Source: Acidobacteriota bacterium
Lineage (GTDB): Bacteria > Acidobacteriota > Holophagae > Acanthopleuribacterales > Acanthopleuribacteraceae
Assembly: GCA_002747255.1 (NCBI GenBank)
Contig: PDUC01000032.1
Span: 34,773-98,772, forward strand
Length of the DNA: 64,000 nt
Direction of reading: 5' to 3'
Under the pieces are notes generated by a model. It saw only the letters and a program-made list of their open reading frames with translations. It was not told where the DNA came from and made no database searches. Below are positions 43,684 through 51,920 of the stretch, piece after piece; position 1 is the first letter of the stretch; every line of letters starts with the position of its first letter. A program made the translations under genes and the position numbers.

Positions 43684-43983
43684 CTAATCCTCGTTCTTAA
43701 ACCCTCTAAATTCGCCATTCTTATAGTCAATTAAAAACTTTTTGCAGTGCCTCCGATAGCTCATAACTTTTACGAGACTGGCTAAACCGCCCCCCAAGTT
43801 TGCATCTTCATGGTTCCCAGAATCAAAAGAATCGTCTCCTCTAAGGTCGTAACTCAAAGAAACCTCATACAATCTCTTATCGTCAGATATTAAAACACCC
43901 TCAAGGGAAATATTTTTTGAATTTGGGATTAATTCTTCTACCTTTCTTTTTGCAATATCAATAGCCTTTTTAAAAGTAATCAT
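43684..43983 (-). CDS. small acidic protein paired with the PIN protein
   Basis: A protein of 99 residues with no recognised family. An amphipathic N-terminal helix ('FKKAIDIAKRKVEELIP') is followed by beta strands ('SLEGVLISDDKRLYEVSLSY'), a Gly/Asp-rich middle ('DSGNHEDANLGGGL') and a basic C-terminus. The arrangement (PepSY- or immunity-like alpha/beta) is only suggestive. The start ATG has GGAGA upstream. Gene order, small partner then PIN enzyme with adjacent stop and start, is that of toxin-antitoxin or effector-immunity pairs, so an antidote role is inferred. Confidence 0.6.
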   Translation of the reverse strand: MITFKKAIDIAKRKVEELIPNSKNISLEGVLISDDKRLYEVSLSYDLRGDDSFDSGNHEDANLGGGLASLVKVMSYRRHCKKFLIDYKNGEFRGFKNED

Positions 43984-44332
43984 TCATCTCTCCTTAAAAT
44001 TTTGTACCCCGGTCTCCCATAGAATGAAATTTTCTAAATTAAGTCTAGCCAAGTTGTTTTTTCTGCACCATCTGTTTTTACAGATTCTCCAAAGGCAAGC
44101 GTGAGGAAGTAATGACGTCATACAGTCCCTGTGGAATTATGGTGTACTTCATATTTTTTCCCAGCTTTTACTATACAACAATACGCCTAAAGAATAGCAG
44201 CGTAGATGTATTTTTTAGTTTATCTCCCTTTTTCAGGAATGTCTCTTTAACCTGGCTTGTCTTTCCTTTCCATTTGTCAATCATACGGCAAAACAGAAAT
44301 CTTTAAAACGAGTAGATTGTAAAGAACACCTG
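43984..44332. other. AT-rich intergenic region before rdgC
   Basis: About 350 bases, divergent between the PIN pair and rdgC. A 64-codon plus-strand frame (44112-44306), rich in Phe and Ser, has no ribosome-binding site and is probably spurious. Nothing else is supported apart from the rdgC promoter at its edge. Confidence 0.4.
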
Positions 44333-44364
44333 TTGACAAAAAAGGCTGTGTCCTGTGTTATACT
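44333..44364 (+). promoter_or_regulatory. promoter of rdgC
   Basis: -35 TTGACA (44333-44338). The -10 is TGTTAT at 17 bases spacing, or the overlapping TATACT (44359-44364) at 20. The start codon is 26 bases downstream with AGGAGG ahead of it. Confidence 0.6.
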
Positions 44365-44390
44365 TCACCGTTTTAGTTGAGGAGGAAAAG

Positions 44391-45305
44391 ATGCCACTTT
44401 TATCGGGAAACGTCGCCTGCACGAGATTCAACGTGATCAGTATGCCGGATGAATTGAATTTTGAACAGGAAGCCTTTCATCTCATTCAGCCAGGCTCTGC
44501 CATTAAGGAGCGCATAGGGTTTATACCGTTTGAATTGGAGGAATCGTACGAGTTAAGGCCCAAAACCTGGGCTTTCAGAGTGCGTCGAGATAAAGTGACA
44601 GTTGATTCCACACTGCTGAAAGAGCGCGTGAAAGAGCTCATAAAAATAGAAAGAGAACAGGCTGGACCCCCATCGTTCAGTAAGAAAAAAGAGTTGAGGC
44701 AGTTGGCTGAAGATGAACTGCTAGCCCGAACGGCTCCTCGCAGCAGCATTGTGGAATGCCTGATTGAGCACGGTGTGGTTTATGTGGGCAGCACAGCCAA
44801 AGCCAGTACCGATGCGGTCAGTGAGCTTTTGCGAAGGATTGGCGTTGAACTGGAGTACAAAACGCCCTGGCTTGAATTGGGTCAGGAAGCCGAGAGTTCC
44901 ATTGTCGAGGCAAAAGATCCGGGTCAATCGGTCCTGGGCTGTCATTTCCTGAAAAAGCTGCTGGAACAATCGGATGTTCTGGTTGAGCCTGTCAAGGGGC
45001 GGGCAAAGCTCATTACATCAGAGGGCACTCACGTTAGCCTGGCAGGCAGTGTTATTAACGAAATGAACCGCTACCTGGATGAAGGTGCCGAGCTGATTTC
45101 AGCCAAGTTGATTGTCAACGAAGCGACCCTTCAGTTTGACGGCTTGTCCTACCACTTTTCGGGTTTGAAAGTTGAAAACGCAAAAGCCGATCACTGGACT
45201 GAAACGCTTGAAACCAGAATGGACAGCATCCGAGCCATGTGGGAAATGCTCGATGAGCGGTATTTACAGGCCATGAACACGGCTTCCCCTCAGGAGGATT
45301 CATGA
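44391..45305 (+). CDS. rdgC: RdgC-like recombination-associated protein
   Basis: A protein of 304 residues from ATG 44391 (AGGAGG at ideal spacing); an upstream in-frame start would lie at the promoter. The family pattern is visible: N-terminal 'FNVISMPDELNFEQEAFHLI', 'RVRRDKVTVDSTLLKERVKE', a Lys-rich 'SKKKELRQLAEDELLARTAPRS' segment and 'VYVGSTAKASTDAVSELLRRI'. RdgC forms rings on DNA and restrains RecA. The resemblance to the E. coli protein is moderate, so the call is at family level. A rhodanese gene overlaps its stop by 4 bases. Confidence 0.8.
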   Translation: MPLLSGNVACTRFNVISMPDELNFEQEAFHLIQPGSAIKERIGFIPFELEESYELRPKTWAFRVRRDKVTVDSTLLKERVKELIKIEREQAGPPSFSKKKELRQLAEDELLARTAPRSSIVECLIEHGVVYVGSTAKASTDAVSELLRRIGVELEYKTPWLELGQEAESSIVEAKDPGQSVLGCHFLKKLLEQSDVLVEPVKGRAKLITSEGTHVSLAGSVINEMNRYLDEGAELISAKLIVNEATLQFDGLSYHFSGLKVENAKADHWTETLETRMDSIRAMWEMLDERYLQAMNTASPQEDS

Positions 45306-45628
45306 AGTGTCCTGAAATAACGGTTGCAGATCTGGAGCAATGGATTAAGGAAAAGAGGGCTTTCTTGTTGGTCGATGTTCGCGAGCCCGAGGAGTACGCT
45401 ATTTGTCGTTTCCCTCAAACAACCCATGAAATTCCCATGGGCAGACTGCAAAGAGAGGGTTTTGAACTGCCGGAAGAACACGACATCGTTGTCTATTGCC
45501 GCTCTGGTAAACGCTCCATGTACGCCACCCTCTTTCTGCATTCGGAAGGCTACCAGCGCGTCTACAATTTGAAAGGCGGCATTTTGGAATACATAGCCCA
45601 GTTCAAGAAGGACTGGACCGTTTACTAG
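45302..45628 (+). CDS. single-domain rhodanese (sulfurtransferase)
   Basis: A protein of 108 residues starting in the rdgC stop (ATGA). Rhodanese motifs: 'FLLVDVREPEEYAICRFP', active-site loop 'YCRSGKRS' with Cys66, and 'VYNLKGGILEY'. The six-residue loop after Cys is that of sulfurtransferases rather than Cdc25-type phosphatases. It probably carries persulfide sulfur in the cytoplasm. Translational coupling to rdgC is curious; I know of no functional link. Confidence 0.92.
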   Translation: MKCPEITVADLEQWIKEKRAFLLVDVREPEEYAICRFPQTTHEIPMGRLQREGFELPEEHDIVVYCRSGKRSMYATLFLHSEGYQRVYNLKGGILEYIAQFKKDWTVY

Positions 45629-45818
45629 TCAGGAACTTCCCTGTTGCTCTCAAAACAAATCAAAGAGTAAAACACGCTCCAACCTGCCTTTAAAAACAAG
45701 TTGGATGTGAAACCCAGGCGCATGAGGTTTCAAGAAGATTGGCGCTAGCTTTGCAAAAAGCAAGATTTTAGGGGATGGCGGTCTTTCTGCTTTTGCCTTT
45801 GGGTTCGGGCTTAAGAAA

Positions 45819-46592
45819 TTACGCTTTCTCCATGCGCTCAAACCGAAAGGCCAGCATACCGAAATTAATGGTATCCTTGTCGACAAGTTTCATGCCGATG
45901 TCGTTTTGGGCAACTTTTTGACCGTTTACAAACGTCCCGTTGAGGACACCCAATTCTTCACGCACAAAAAACTCATTATCTCTTCTGTAAATAATGGCGT
46001 GGCGCCGGGAAACCGATCGATTTTCATCTTCATGGGTTAAATCAACTTCGGGCTTGATACCTGTGACAGGGTCAAATCTGCCGACGAGATTTTGATCGGC
46101 ATCGATTTGAAATACCCGTTTGGAGCCCAAGGCGACCAACTGACCCACTATTTGTACTTTTTCAGCAGGTGCCGTGATTGCCAGGGTTTCTTCCGCTTTA
46201 TCTTGTACATGCGCTAACTGCGAAACGAGCTCATCTATTTTTTCTTCGCGATTCCTCAATTTCGCGGACAACTTTTGAAGCAGCCTGATAGCGATTTCCA
46301 TATTGGCTTTCAACATTTTAAGGAAGGTATTTCGATGAATAACCACCACAGATGCTGAATTGACCACTTTAGCAGTGTGAGGTCTTGGTATGGATTCGAG
46401 AATACTCAGTTCCCCGAAAAAATCACCCTTTCCTAAGTCGGAAATGACTTCCTTCTTACCGCTTTTCTCTTTAAGCAGCGCCACTCGACCTTCGGTAATA
46501 ATGAACATGGAATGACCATGTTCTCCCTGTTTGTAAATAGTTTCTCCAGCTTCAAAGGTAACGGTCAATTGAGAAAAAAAGTTGCTGGACAT
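45819..46592 (-). CDS. cyclic-nucleotide-binding domain plus FHA domain protein
   Basis: A protein of 257 residues. The cNMP domain (about 8-120) has 'FEAGETIYKQGEHGHSMFII', 'GKGDFFGELSILESIPRPHTA' (phosphate-binding cassette) and an adjacent helix. A coiled-coil linker ('SAKLRNREEKIDELVSQL') leads to an FHA domain (about 165-250) with 'VGRFDP', 'SVSRRHAII' and 'GTFVNGQKV'. The Crp HTH is absent, so this is not a transcription factor. It can read a cyclic nucleotide and a phospho-Thr partner, plausibly one made by a Ser/Thr kinase such as that at 2466-3917 (inference). Confidence 0.88.
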   Translation of the reverse strand: MSSNFFSQLTVTFEAGETIYKQGEHGHSMFIITEGRVALLKEKSGKKEVISDLGKGDFFGELSILESIPRPHTAKVVNSASVVVIHRNTFLKMLKANMEIAIRLLQKLSAKLRNREEKIDELVSQLAHVQDKAEETLAITAPAEKVQIVGQLVALGSKRVFQIDADQNLVGRFDPVTGIKPEVDLTHEDENRSVSRRHAIIYRRDNEFFVREELGVLNGTFVNGQKVAQNDIGMKLVDKDTINFGMLAFRFERMEKA

Positions 46593-46780
46593 GGAACGCC
46601 TCTAATACTGATTGAAGACCTTTGGTCTGGAAAGATTTTTATCAACTTGCGGCTTATCACCCTTCTTGAAAGCGTTTCGAGTGATGGAGCACTTAGTCAA
46701 TGGATTACGACCACAAGCTCAACGAGTGAAGTTATGACCGATCTTTAGTATACCTCAACGTTCTTGCAAGAAAAAACATA

Positions 46781-46816
46781 AAATAAAACCCCTGTCGGGA
46801 AAAGACCCGACAGGGG
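46781..46816 (-). terminator. intrinsic terminator of the CsgG-like gene
   Basis: A perfect 11-bp stem CCCCTGTCGGG/CCCGACAGGGG (46789-46799 and 46806-46816). Read on the minus strand it is followed by TTTTATTTT. It lies 44 bases after the gene's stop. Confidence 0.85.
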
Positions 46817-46859
46817 TCGTTGTCATTCATTTTTCAATCGAAAAGCACACAAGAACCGA

Positions 46860-47570
46860 TTACTCTAAGTCAATGGCACCCTTTGTCTTTTCACGACGCT
46901 TGGATTCTTTGGCATTGTATTCATCCATGCAAGGTGCGTCAGGCCCCTGAATCAAGGAACACTGTAAGTACTCCGCAATTTCCATAATACAAGCCCTAAT
47001 AGCTTTTCCTGCAGGTGTTTTTTTCTGTTTGGAGAGATTACCACCGAAGCCCCACTTATGCAGTCCGAGGTTGAGACCGCCGCTTTTTGAGGTAGCTTCA
47101 ACTGTGCGTGCATCCTTAATTTCACCTGTAGTGGTGTCGATGACTTTCAAATCAACTGCAATATAAGCTCTTTTCTTCTTTCCGCCGATTGAAACACCTT
47201 TAAATGATACACCGCCACCAGTACCCTGGGTTCCCTCTTCGTAGGCAGATACCGTTGCCGCGACCAGATATTGAGCGCCTTTCAACTTGCCCATGGCTGC
47301 CTTTGTTTTGGCATCAATTCTGCCAGACGCTCCCAGATTCTGTTCACCCAAAACGGCGTCAATTTCTTTTCTTTCCAAAACAGAAAAACTCTTCATGGAT
47401 ACGAGCTCATTGATGAGCATGTCTTGTAGATCGCGTCCAACACCAGAGCTCCACCAACCGGCGTGTGTATTATTGGTGAAACGCAAAATACCCAACCTGG
47501 GCTTTTCACCTGCAGTAACTAATGTGCTTGTAAGCAAAATGATAAAAATTGCGATGCATGTTTTTTTCAT
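46860..47570 (-). CDS. CsgG-family secreted protein
   Basis: A protein of 236 residues from ATG 47570 (AGGAGG upstream). A signal peptide ('KKTCIAIFIILLTSTLVTAG') lacks a clear lipobox. The CsgG-like fold shows in 'LGILRFTNNTHAGWWSSGVG', 'LQDMLINELVSMKSFSVLERKE' (region), 'GAQYLVAATVSAYEEGTQG' and 'YIAVDLKVIDTTTGEI'. A short Cys-containing, charged C-terminal tail follows. True CsgG forms the curli-export pore, but broad relatives are periplasmic/OM lipoprotein-like components of uncertain function. No csgA, csgE or csgF genes are nearby. Confidence 0.8.
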   Translation of the reverse strand: MKKTCIAIFIILLTSTLVTAGEKPRLGILRFTNNTHAGWWSSGVGRDLQDMLINELVSMKSFSVLERKEIDAVLGEQNLGASGRIDAKTKAAMGKLKGAQYLVAATVSAYEEGTQGTGGGVSFKGVSIGGKKKRAYIAVDLKVIDTTTGEIKDARTVEATSKSGGLNLGLHKWGFGGNLSKQKKTPAGKAIRACIMEIAEYLQCSLIQGPDAPCMDEYNAKESKRREKTKGAIDLE

Positions 47571-47602
47571 GACTTCCTCCTGTTTATTTGGGACAATGCC
47601 AT

Positions 47603-47631
47603 AAAATATCAAGTATTGAAAGACTGGTCAA
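47603..47631 (-). promoter_or_regulatory. promoter of the CsgG-like gene
   Basis: Minus strand: -35 TTGACC (47631-47626), 17-base spacer, -10 TATTTT (47608-47603), 33 bases before the ATG. Confidence 0.65.
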
Positions 47632-47861
47632 TGGAAAAAAAACAAAGCAATACGCAAGTAAAACGCGGGTTCACACCCTTCTACAAAGCGCTTTTTTTGT
47701 CCATTCAGCAAACAAAACGCTTGAGTGGAATCTCAATTCAGTATAAACGCACAGACATTCATCATTCCGTATCGAGATGATAAGCACACGCCGCGATTCA
47801 ATGGATGCCTCCTTGGCATACGTGTTAAAATGACTTTATAAATTGAAGAGTGAGGTTTATC

Positions 47862-49019
47862 GTGACGCAAACAGATTTTTACAACATGGACAACTGTCTT
47901 TCCGAAGATGAAATACTAACGCGGGACTCTGTTCGGGAATGGGTCGATGCGCGTTTTATGCCGCGCATTCAGGAATGTCACAGGCAGGCCGTCTTCCCCT
48001 TCGATTTAGTTGAGGAAATGGCCGAATTGGGACTGCTCGGCCCCAATTACGAAGGGTACGGCTGCGCAGGCTTGAGCCATGTGTGTTACGGTCTGATCAT
48101 GCAGGAACTTGAACGCGGAGATTCCGGACTTCGCTCCTTTGCCTCCGTTCAAGGGTCGCTTGTTATGTATCCCATTCTCACTTACGGCTCCGAAGCCCTG
48201 AAGAATCATTGGCTGCCTGAGCTGGCCTCAGGCAAGAAAATTGGATGTTTTGGTTTAACGGAACCCGATCACGGTTCCGATCCGGGAAGCATGAAAACAA
48301 GAGCCGTTAAAGACGGCAGCAGCTGGGTCCTCAACGGCGCGAAAATGTGGATCACCAATGGCTCGATTGCCGATGTGGCACTCATTTGGGCTAAAGACCC
48401 CGAAGGTGTTGTTCGCGGTTTTCTAGTGGAAAAAGGCAGCCAGGGCTTTTCAGCTCCCGAGATGAAAGGCAAGTTTTCACTGAGAGCCAGCGTGACTTCC
48501 GAGCTCATTCTGGACGAAGTGAGGGTTCCCGATCAAAACAGACTGGATGTAGAGGGTTTAAAAGGCCCCCTGAGTTGCTTGACTCAGGCTCGTTATGGTA
48601 TTGCCTGGGGCGCGATCGGCGCGGCTATGGCCTGCTTTGAATCGTCACTGGAGTACAGTAAAACGCGCCTGCAGTTTAACAGGCCGCTGGCCGGTTTCCA
48701 GTTAATTCAATCCAAATTGACCGATATGATCAATGAAATCACCAAGGCCCAACTGCTGGCACTCCACCTGGGCCGCATGAAAGATCAGGGGCTTGCCACT
48801 TTTTATCAGGTCAGCCTGGCTAAAATGAACAATGTGGCGGCTGCACTTGAAATTGCGAGGCAAGCCAGAGACCTGCACGGTGCCAACGGTATTACGGACT
48901 CTTATCCCGTTATGCGTCACATGATGAACCTTGAATCGGTTAAAACCTATGAGGGAACACATGACATTCACAAACTGATTGTGGGTCAAAAGCTAACGGG
49001 AATTTCAGCTTTTGCCTGA
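47862..49019 (+). CDS. gcdH: acyl-CoA dehydrogenase, glutaryl-CoA dehydrogenase type
   Basis: A protein of 385 residues from GTG 47862 (GAGG upstream); an earlier GTG at 47850 is less well placed. FAD-dependent acyl-CoA dehydrogenase motifs: 'GCFGLTEPDHGSDPGSMKTR', 'GAKMWITNGSIADVALIWAK' and 'LGRMKDQG'. 'RSFASVQGSLVMYPI' and the catalytic Glu in 'YEGTHDIHKLI' are characteristic of glutaryl-CoA dehydrogenase, which oxidatively decarboxylates glutaryl-CoA to crotonyl-CoA in Lys/Trp breakdown. The Arg that binds the glutarate carboxylate should be in the 'DSGLRSFASVQGS' region, where it is present. It stands alone, with no etf or CoA-transferase genes next to it. Confidence 0.85.
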   Translation: MTQTDFYNMDNCLSEDEILTRDSVREWVDARFMPRIQECHRQAVFPFDLVEEMAELGLLGPNYEGYGCAGLSHVCYGLIMQELERGDSGLRSFASVQGSLVMYPILTYGSEALKNHWLPELASGKKIGCFGLTEPDHGSDPGSMKTRAVKDGSSWVLNGAKMWITNGSIADVALIWAKDPEGVVRGFLVEKGSQGFSAPEMKGKFSLRASVTSELILDEVRVPDQNRLDVEGLKGPLSCLTQARYGIAWGAIGAAMACFESSLEYSKTRLQFNRPLAGFQLIQSKLTDMINEITKAQLLALHLGRMKDQGLATFYQVSLAKMNNVAAALEIARQARDLHGANGITDSYPVMRHMMNLESVKTYEGTHDIHKLIVGQKLTGISAFA

Positions 49020-49057
49020 GTGCTCCAGAAACACATTGAGCTGGAGTTGAAAAAGAG

Positions 49058-49633
49058 CTATTTAAAATATCCGAGGTTTCGCAGAACCCGTGTAAGAGCC
49101 AGCAAAGGCAAACCGATGATCGCAGAGTAATCTTCGGTGACGACCGATTGCATGAGCGTGATACCTCTGGACTCTATTTTATAACCGCCGACGCAATCCC
49201 AGGATGCATCTTCTTCTACCATTCTCCGCAAATAAACATCTGTGTGATCGGGATAAAAAGTAATTCTGGAGGTTACACATTTAGAATACGCGTACTCCGG
49301 ATCATTTCTTACAACCGCAATGGCGGTGTGCAGCTGGTGTTCCTTACCCCGCAGTTCTTTGAGTTGAGCGACGGTCTTCTCCACCGTGCCCGGTTTCTGA
49401 AGGAGTTTGCCCTGAAACGAAAGCACCTGGTCACACCCGATAATGATGTGCTGGGGATATCTGGTTATAAGACTGGAGGCTTTCAACCAGGCCAGTCGGG
49501 TAGCCTGTTCCTCAGGGCAAAGATCCTTGACGAAGGATTCTTCAAGATCCGGAGCGATAGCCTGATACGCCAACCCCAACTGATCGAATAGTTTCCTCTT
49601 ATACTTCGATTCCGTAGCCAGGATAATTGACAT
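49058..49633 (-). CDS. Maf-type nucleoside triphosphate pyrophosphatase
   Basis: A protein of 191 residues from ATG 49633, whose first base overlaps the stop codon of the upstream PTPS-like gene. Maf motifs: 'SIILATESKYKRKLFDQLGL' at the N-terminus, 'IIGCDQVLSFQGKLLQKP' (catalytic Asp region), 'LRGKEHQLHTAIAVV' and 'IESRGITLMQSV'. The wording is closer to YceF-type (m7GTP) than YhdE-type (dTTP/UTP) members. These enzymes clean up modified nucleotides. Third gene of the SDR/PTPS/Maf overlapping operon. Confidence 0.88.
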   Translation of the reverse strand: MSIILATESKYKRKLFDQLGLAYQAIAPDLEESFVKDLCPEEQATRLAWLKASSLITRYPQHIIIGCDQVLSFQGKLLQKPGTVEKTVAQLKELRGKEHQLHTAIAVVRNDPEYAYSKCVTSRITFYPDHTDVYLRRMVEEDASWDCVGGYKIESRGITLMQSVVTEDYSAIIGLPLLALTRVLRNLGYFK

Positions 49634-50031
49634 TATCGAAACCACTCAGCGTAGAGAAAGGGGCTCTCAGAGACGCGGATTTTCACACAGTAAGCTGATT
49701 CAAAAGAGAGCTCTTTCGAGAGAAGAAGGGCAAAGTTTTCGGTGGTGGGAAGGTGTTCCTTAAAAAAAGGATGGGCGCGATTCAAGTTTCTGCGATGGAA
49801 GACATCCAGAACTTTTTCTTTGAGAACACGATCCACTTCCGCAAGGTCAATCAGCATGCCCATTTCAGGGTCCATCGCCCCTTTCAAATAGACTGTCACC
49901 TGCCAGTCGTGATCGTGCTCGTTGATGTAATCGCCAAATTTTTCGCGGTTCTTTTCTTCTCCGAGACCATTAATCCAGTAAAAATGGCTCGCTTTAAAAC
50001 GGCATACCCGTGCAATACATATTTCAGACAA
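49633..50031 (-). CDS. 6-pyruvoyl-tetrahydropterin synthase-like protein lacking the usual Cys
   Basis: A protein of 132 residues from TTG 50031, which has GGAGGAA 6 bases upstream; the ATG at 50046 would give 137 residues. The T-fold pattern is clear: zinc ligands in 'FKASHFYW' and 'INEHDHDWQV', 'MGMLIDLAEVDRVLKE', 'LNRAHPFF' and 'PTTENFALLL'. In true PTPS/QueD the stretch before the His pair carries the catalytic Cys ('FGKC.N..GHGH'); here it reads 'FGDYINEHDHD', with no Cys. Either chemistry differs or the protein is non-catalytic. It overlaps the SDR gene upstream and the Maf gene downstream. Confidence 0.82.
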   Translation of the reverse strand: MSEICIARVCRFKASHFYWINGLGEEKNREKFGDYINEHDHDWQVTVYLKGAMDPEMGMLIDLAEVDRVLKEKVLDVFHRRNLNRAHPFFKEHLPTTENFALLLSKELSFESAYCVKIRVSESPFLYAEWFR

Positions 50032-50758
50032 GACTGATTCCTCCATCGACAGACCACTTTGCTCCGGTAATCCATCTGGATCCTGGACTCAGAAGAAGGT
50101 CGGCAACAGGTGCAATATCCACGGTCTCGCCCACTCTTCCCAGCGGGTGCATTTTGGCGAATTGTACCATTTTTTCTTCTCTTGTGGGTTCATTCTTTGT
50201 TCTGGGATCGTGAATAGGCGTGTCAACAACTCCAGGCAGAATACTGTTGACCCGAATACCATCTTCAGCCCACTCAAGTGCCAGAGAACTGACATAGCTG
50301 TCGAGTGCCGCTTTACTCGCGGAATAGGTGCCCGTTCCCGGGACGGGTTTTAAACTCAAGGTGGAAGAGATGAAGAGAACCGACTTCCCTCTCCCCTTTT
50401 TGAGTAAGGGGTAGCATTGTTTGGCAAGAGAAACAGGACCAAATACATTGGTTTGGAAAACGTCTTGTACGGTTTCATCATCTTCGTTCACTAAGTGCAC
50501 AAAGTCGTACCGCGCCGCGGATAAGATTAAATGATCTATTTGGCCGTAAGAGTTCAGGCTTTTAACCAGCTCGGCTCGTTGTCTGTCATCGGAAATGTCA
50601 CTTTGAATCGTCACCAGTCCCCTTTCACTGCAACTTTTTAATTTTGAGTTATTTCTACCCGTTACAATCACCTGACTGCCTTTGTCCCGCAACATGCAGG
50701 CTATTTCAAATCCGATCCCCGAACTGCCGCCTATGACCACTGATATTGATTTTTCCAT
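50024..50758 (-). CDS. short-chain dehydrogenase/reductase
   Basis: A protein of 244 residues. Cofactor loop 'IGGSSGIGFEIA', 'TGRNNSKL' (Arg suggesting NADPH), 'LILSAARYDFV' in place of NNAG, catalytic Ser in 'FISSTLSL', 'TYSASKAALDSYV' (Tyr and Lys) and 'GIRVNSILPGVVDTP'. The active tetrad is intact. It is first in an operon with a PTPS-like gene, so a pterin substrate (sepiapterin-reductase-like step) is an attractive inference, but the SDR family is too broad to be sure. Confidence 0.85.
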   Translation of the reverse strand: MEKSISVVIGGSSGIGFEIACMLRDKGSQVIVTGRNNSKLKSCSERGLVTIQSDISDDRQRAELVKSLNSYGQIDHLILSAARYDFVHLVNEDDETVQDVFQTNVFGPVSLAKQCYPLLKKGRGKSVLFISSTLSLKPVPGTGTYSASKAALDSYVSSLALEWAEDGIRVNSILPGVVDTPIHDPRTKNEPTREEKMVQFAKMHPLGRVGETVDIAPVADLLLSPGSRWITGAKWSVDGGISLV

Positions 50759-50895
50759 TAATTTCTGCCCCCATCATAATTCGATTTTCAATCGCTCTTC
50801 TTCTATTCAACACCAAGTATCGTTGAAATTAAACTGTTTTCCGTCCAATTTGGGATAATATATAGAATGAGTCCGAACAGAAAAGGAATATTTAC

Positions 50896-51888
50896 ATGGA
50901 AACAGCTCCTCCTCCTCATGCCAATCTCTTCGCCAGTCAAAGTACCTTGCAGTCCGCTGATTGTGTTATTTTACCCGTCCCATGGGATGCCACTTCATCT
51001 TACGGAACGGGCAGTTCACGAGCGCCGGAAGCCATTCGCACAGCTTCACACCAAATGGATTTTTTCGATTTATCCTCTCAAGACGACTACTCTGATCGCG
51101 TTTACATGATGCCTGTCTCTGCCGCCTGGGAGGCCATGAACAGGAAGACTTGCGACATGGTTGCAGAATATCGCCAAACCCTATCCCCCCAACTCCAAAC
51201 CAAAATCAATCAAAACAGCGAAAAGCTGAACGCGGAAGTGGAAGCTCGTGCGCTGGAAATACTCCATTCCGGAAAGAAATTGGGTTTGCTGGGCGGAGAT
51301 CACTCAACCCCATTCGGTGCCATTAAAGCCCTTTCCACTGGCGTGCACTCTTTCGGCATTCTGCATATCGATGCCCATCACGACCTGAGAGACGCTTACG
51401 AAGGACTCTCCTTTTCTCACGCATCCATTTTTCATCAAGTACTTCGGCAAATCTCACAGGTGCAAAAGTTGGTCTCTGTGGGTGTCCGGGACTTTTCAGC
51501 AGAGGAATTTCTCAAAGCAAGAGACGACAGCCGAGTGCGCACCTTTTACGACATAAACATAAAAAAACGGCTTTATAAAGGAACTTTATGGCATGACATA
51601 TGTCAAGAAACACTGGATGAGCTACCGGAAAATATCTACATTTCCCTGGATATAGATGGTTTAGACCCACAGAATTGTCCCCATACCGGAACACCCGTTC
51701 CGGGTGGCCTGTCCTATGACAGACTCATGTATCTTCTTGAAATGGTCAAAAGAAGTCGCTCCAAATTAATAGGTTTCGATCTGTGTGAGGTCTCGCCCGA
51801 CAGAAACTGTCCCGCCAATGAATGGGACGCCAACGTGGGAGCACGCGTACTTTATAAATTGGTCTCACTTCTCTTGCTCCACCGATAA
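50896..51888 (+). CDS. agmatinase/ureohydrolase family enzyme
   Basis: A protein of 330 residues. Binuclear Mn motifs: 'GLLGGDHSTPFGAI', 'HIDAHHDLRDAYEG' and 'SLDIDGLDPQNCPHTGTPVP'. The spacing and the 'DGLDP...GTPVPGG' wording favour agmatinase (SpeB) over arginase. An N-terminal 'VILPVPWDATSSYGTGSSRA' segment is typical. It hydrolyses agmatine to putrescine and urea. A helical insertion (about 75-115, 'YRQTLSPQLQTKINQNSEKL') is longer than in E. coli SpeB. A lone gene, convergent with plsY. Confidence 0.85.
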   Translation: METAPPPHANLFASQSTLQSADCVILPVPWDATSSYGTGSSRAPEAIRTASHQMDFFDLSSQDDYSDRVYMMPVSAAWEAMNRKTCDMVAEYRQTLSPQLQTKINQNSEKLNAEVEARALEILHSGKKLGLLGGDHSTPFGAIKALSTGVHSFGILHIDAHHDLRDAYEGLSFSHASIFHQVLRQISQVQKLVSVGVRDFSAEEFLKARDDSRVRTFYDINIKKRLYKGTLWHDICQETLDELPENIYISLDIDGLDPQNCPHTGTPVPGGLSYDRLMYLLEMVKRSRSKLIGFDLCEVSPDRNCPANEWDANVGARVLYKLVSLLLLHR

Positions 51889-51920
51889 AAAAACAAAGAA
51901 AAGGGTTCAGCATGGGTGGC

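Noticed and set aside
44112-44306. 64-codon Phe-rich frame before rdgC
   Set aside because: No ribosome-binding site; the composition reflects the AT-rich intergenic DNA.
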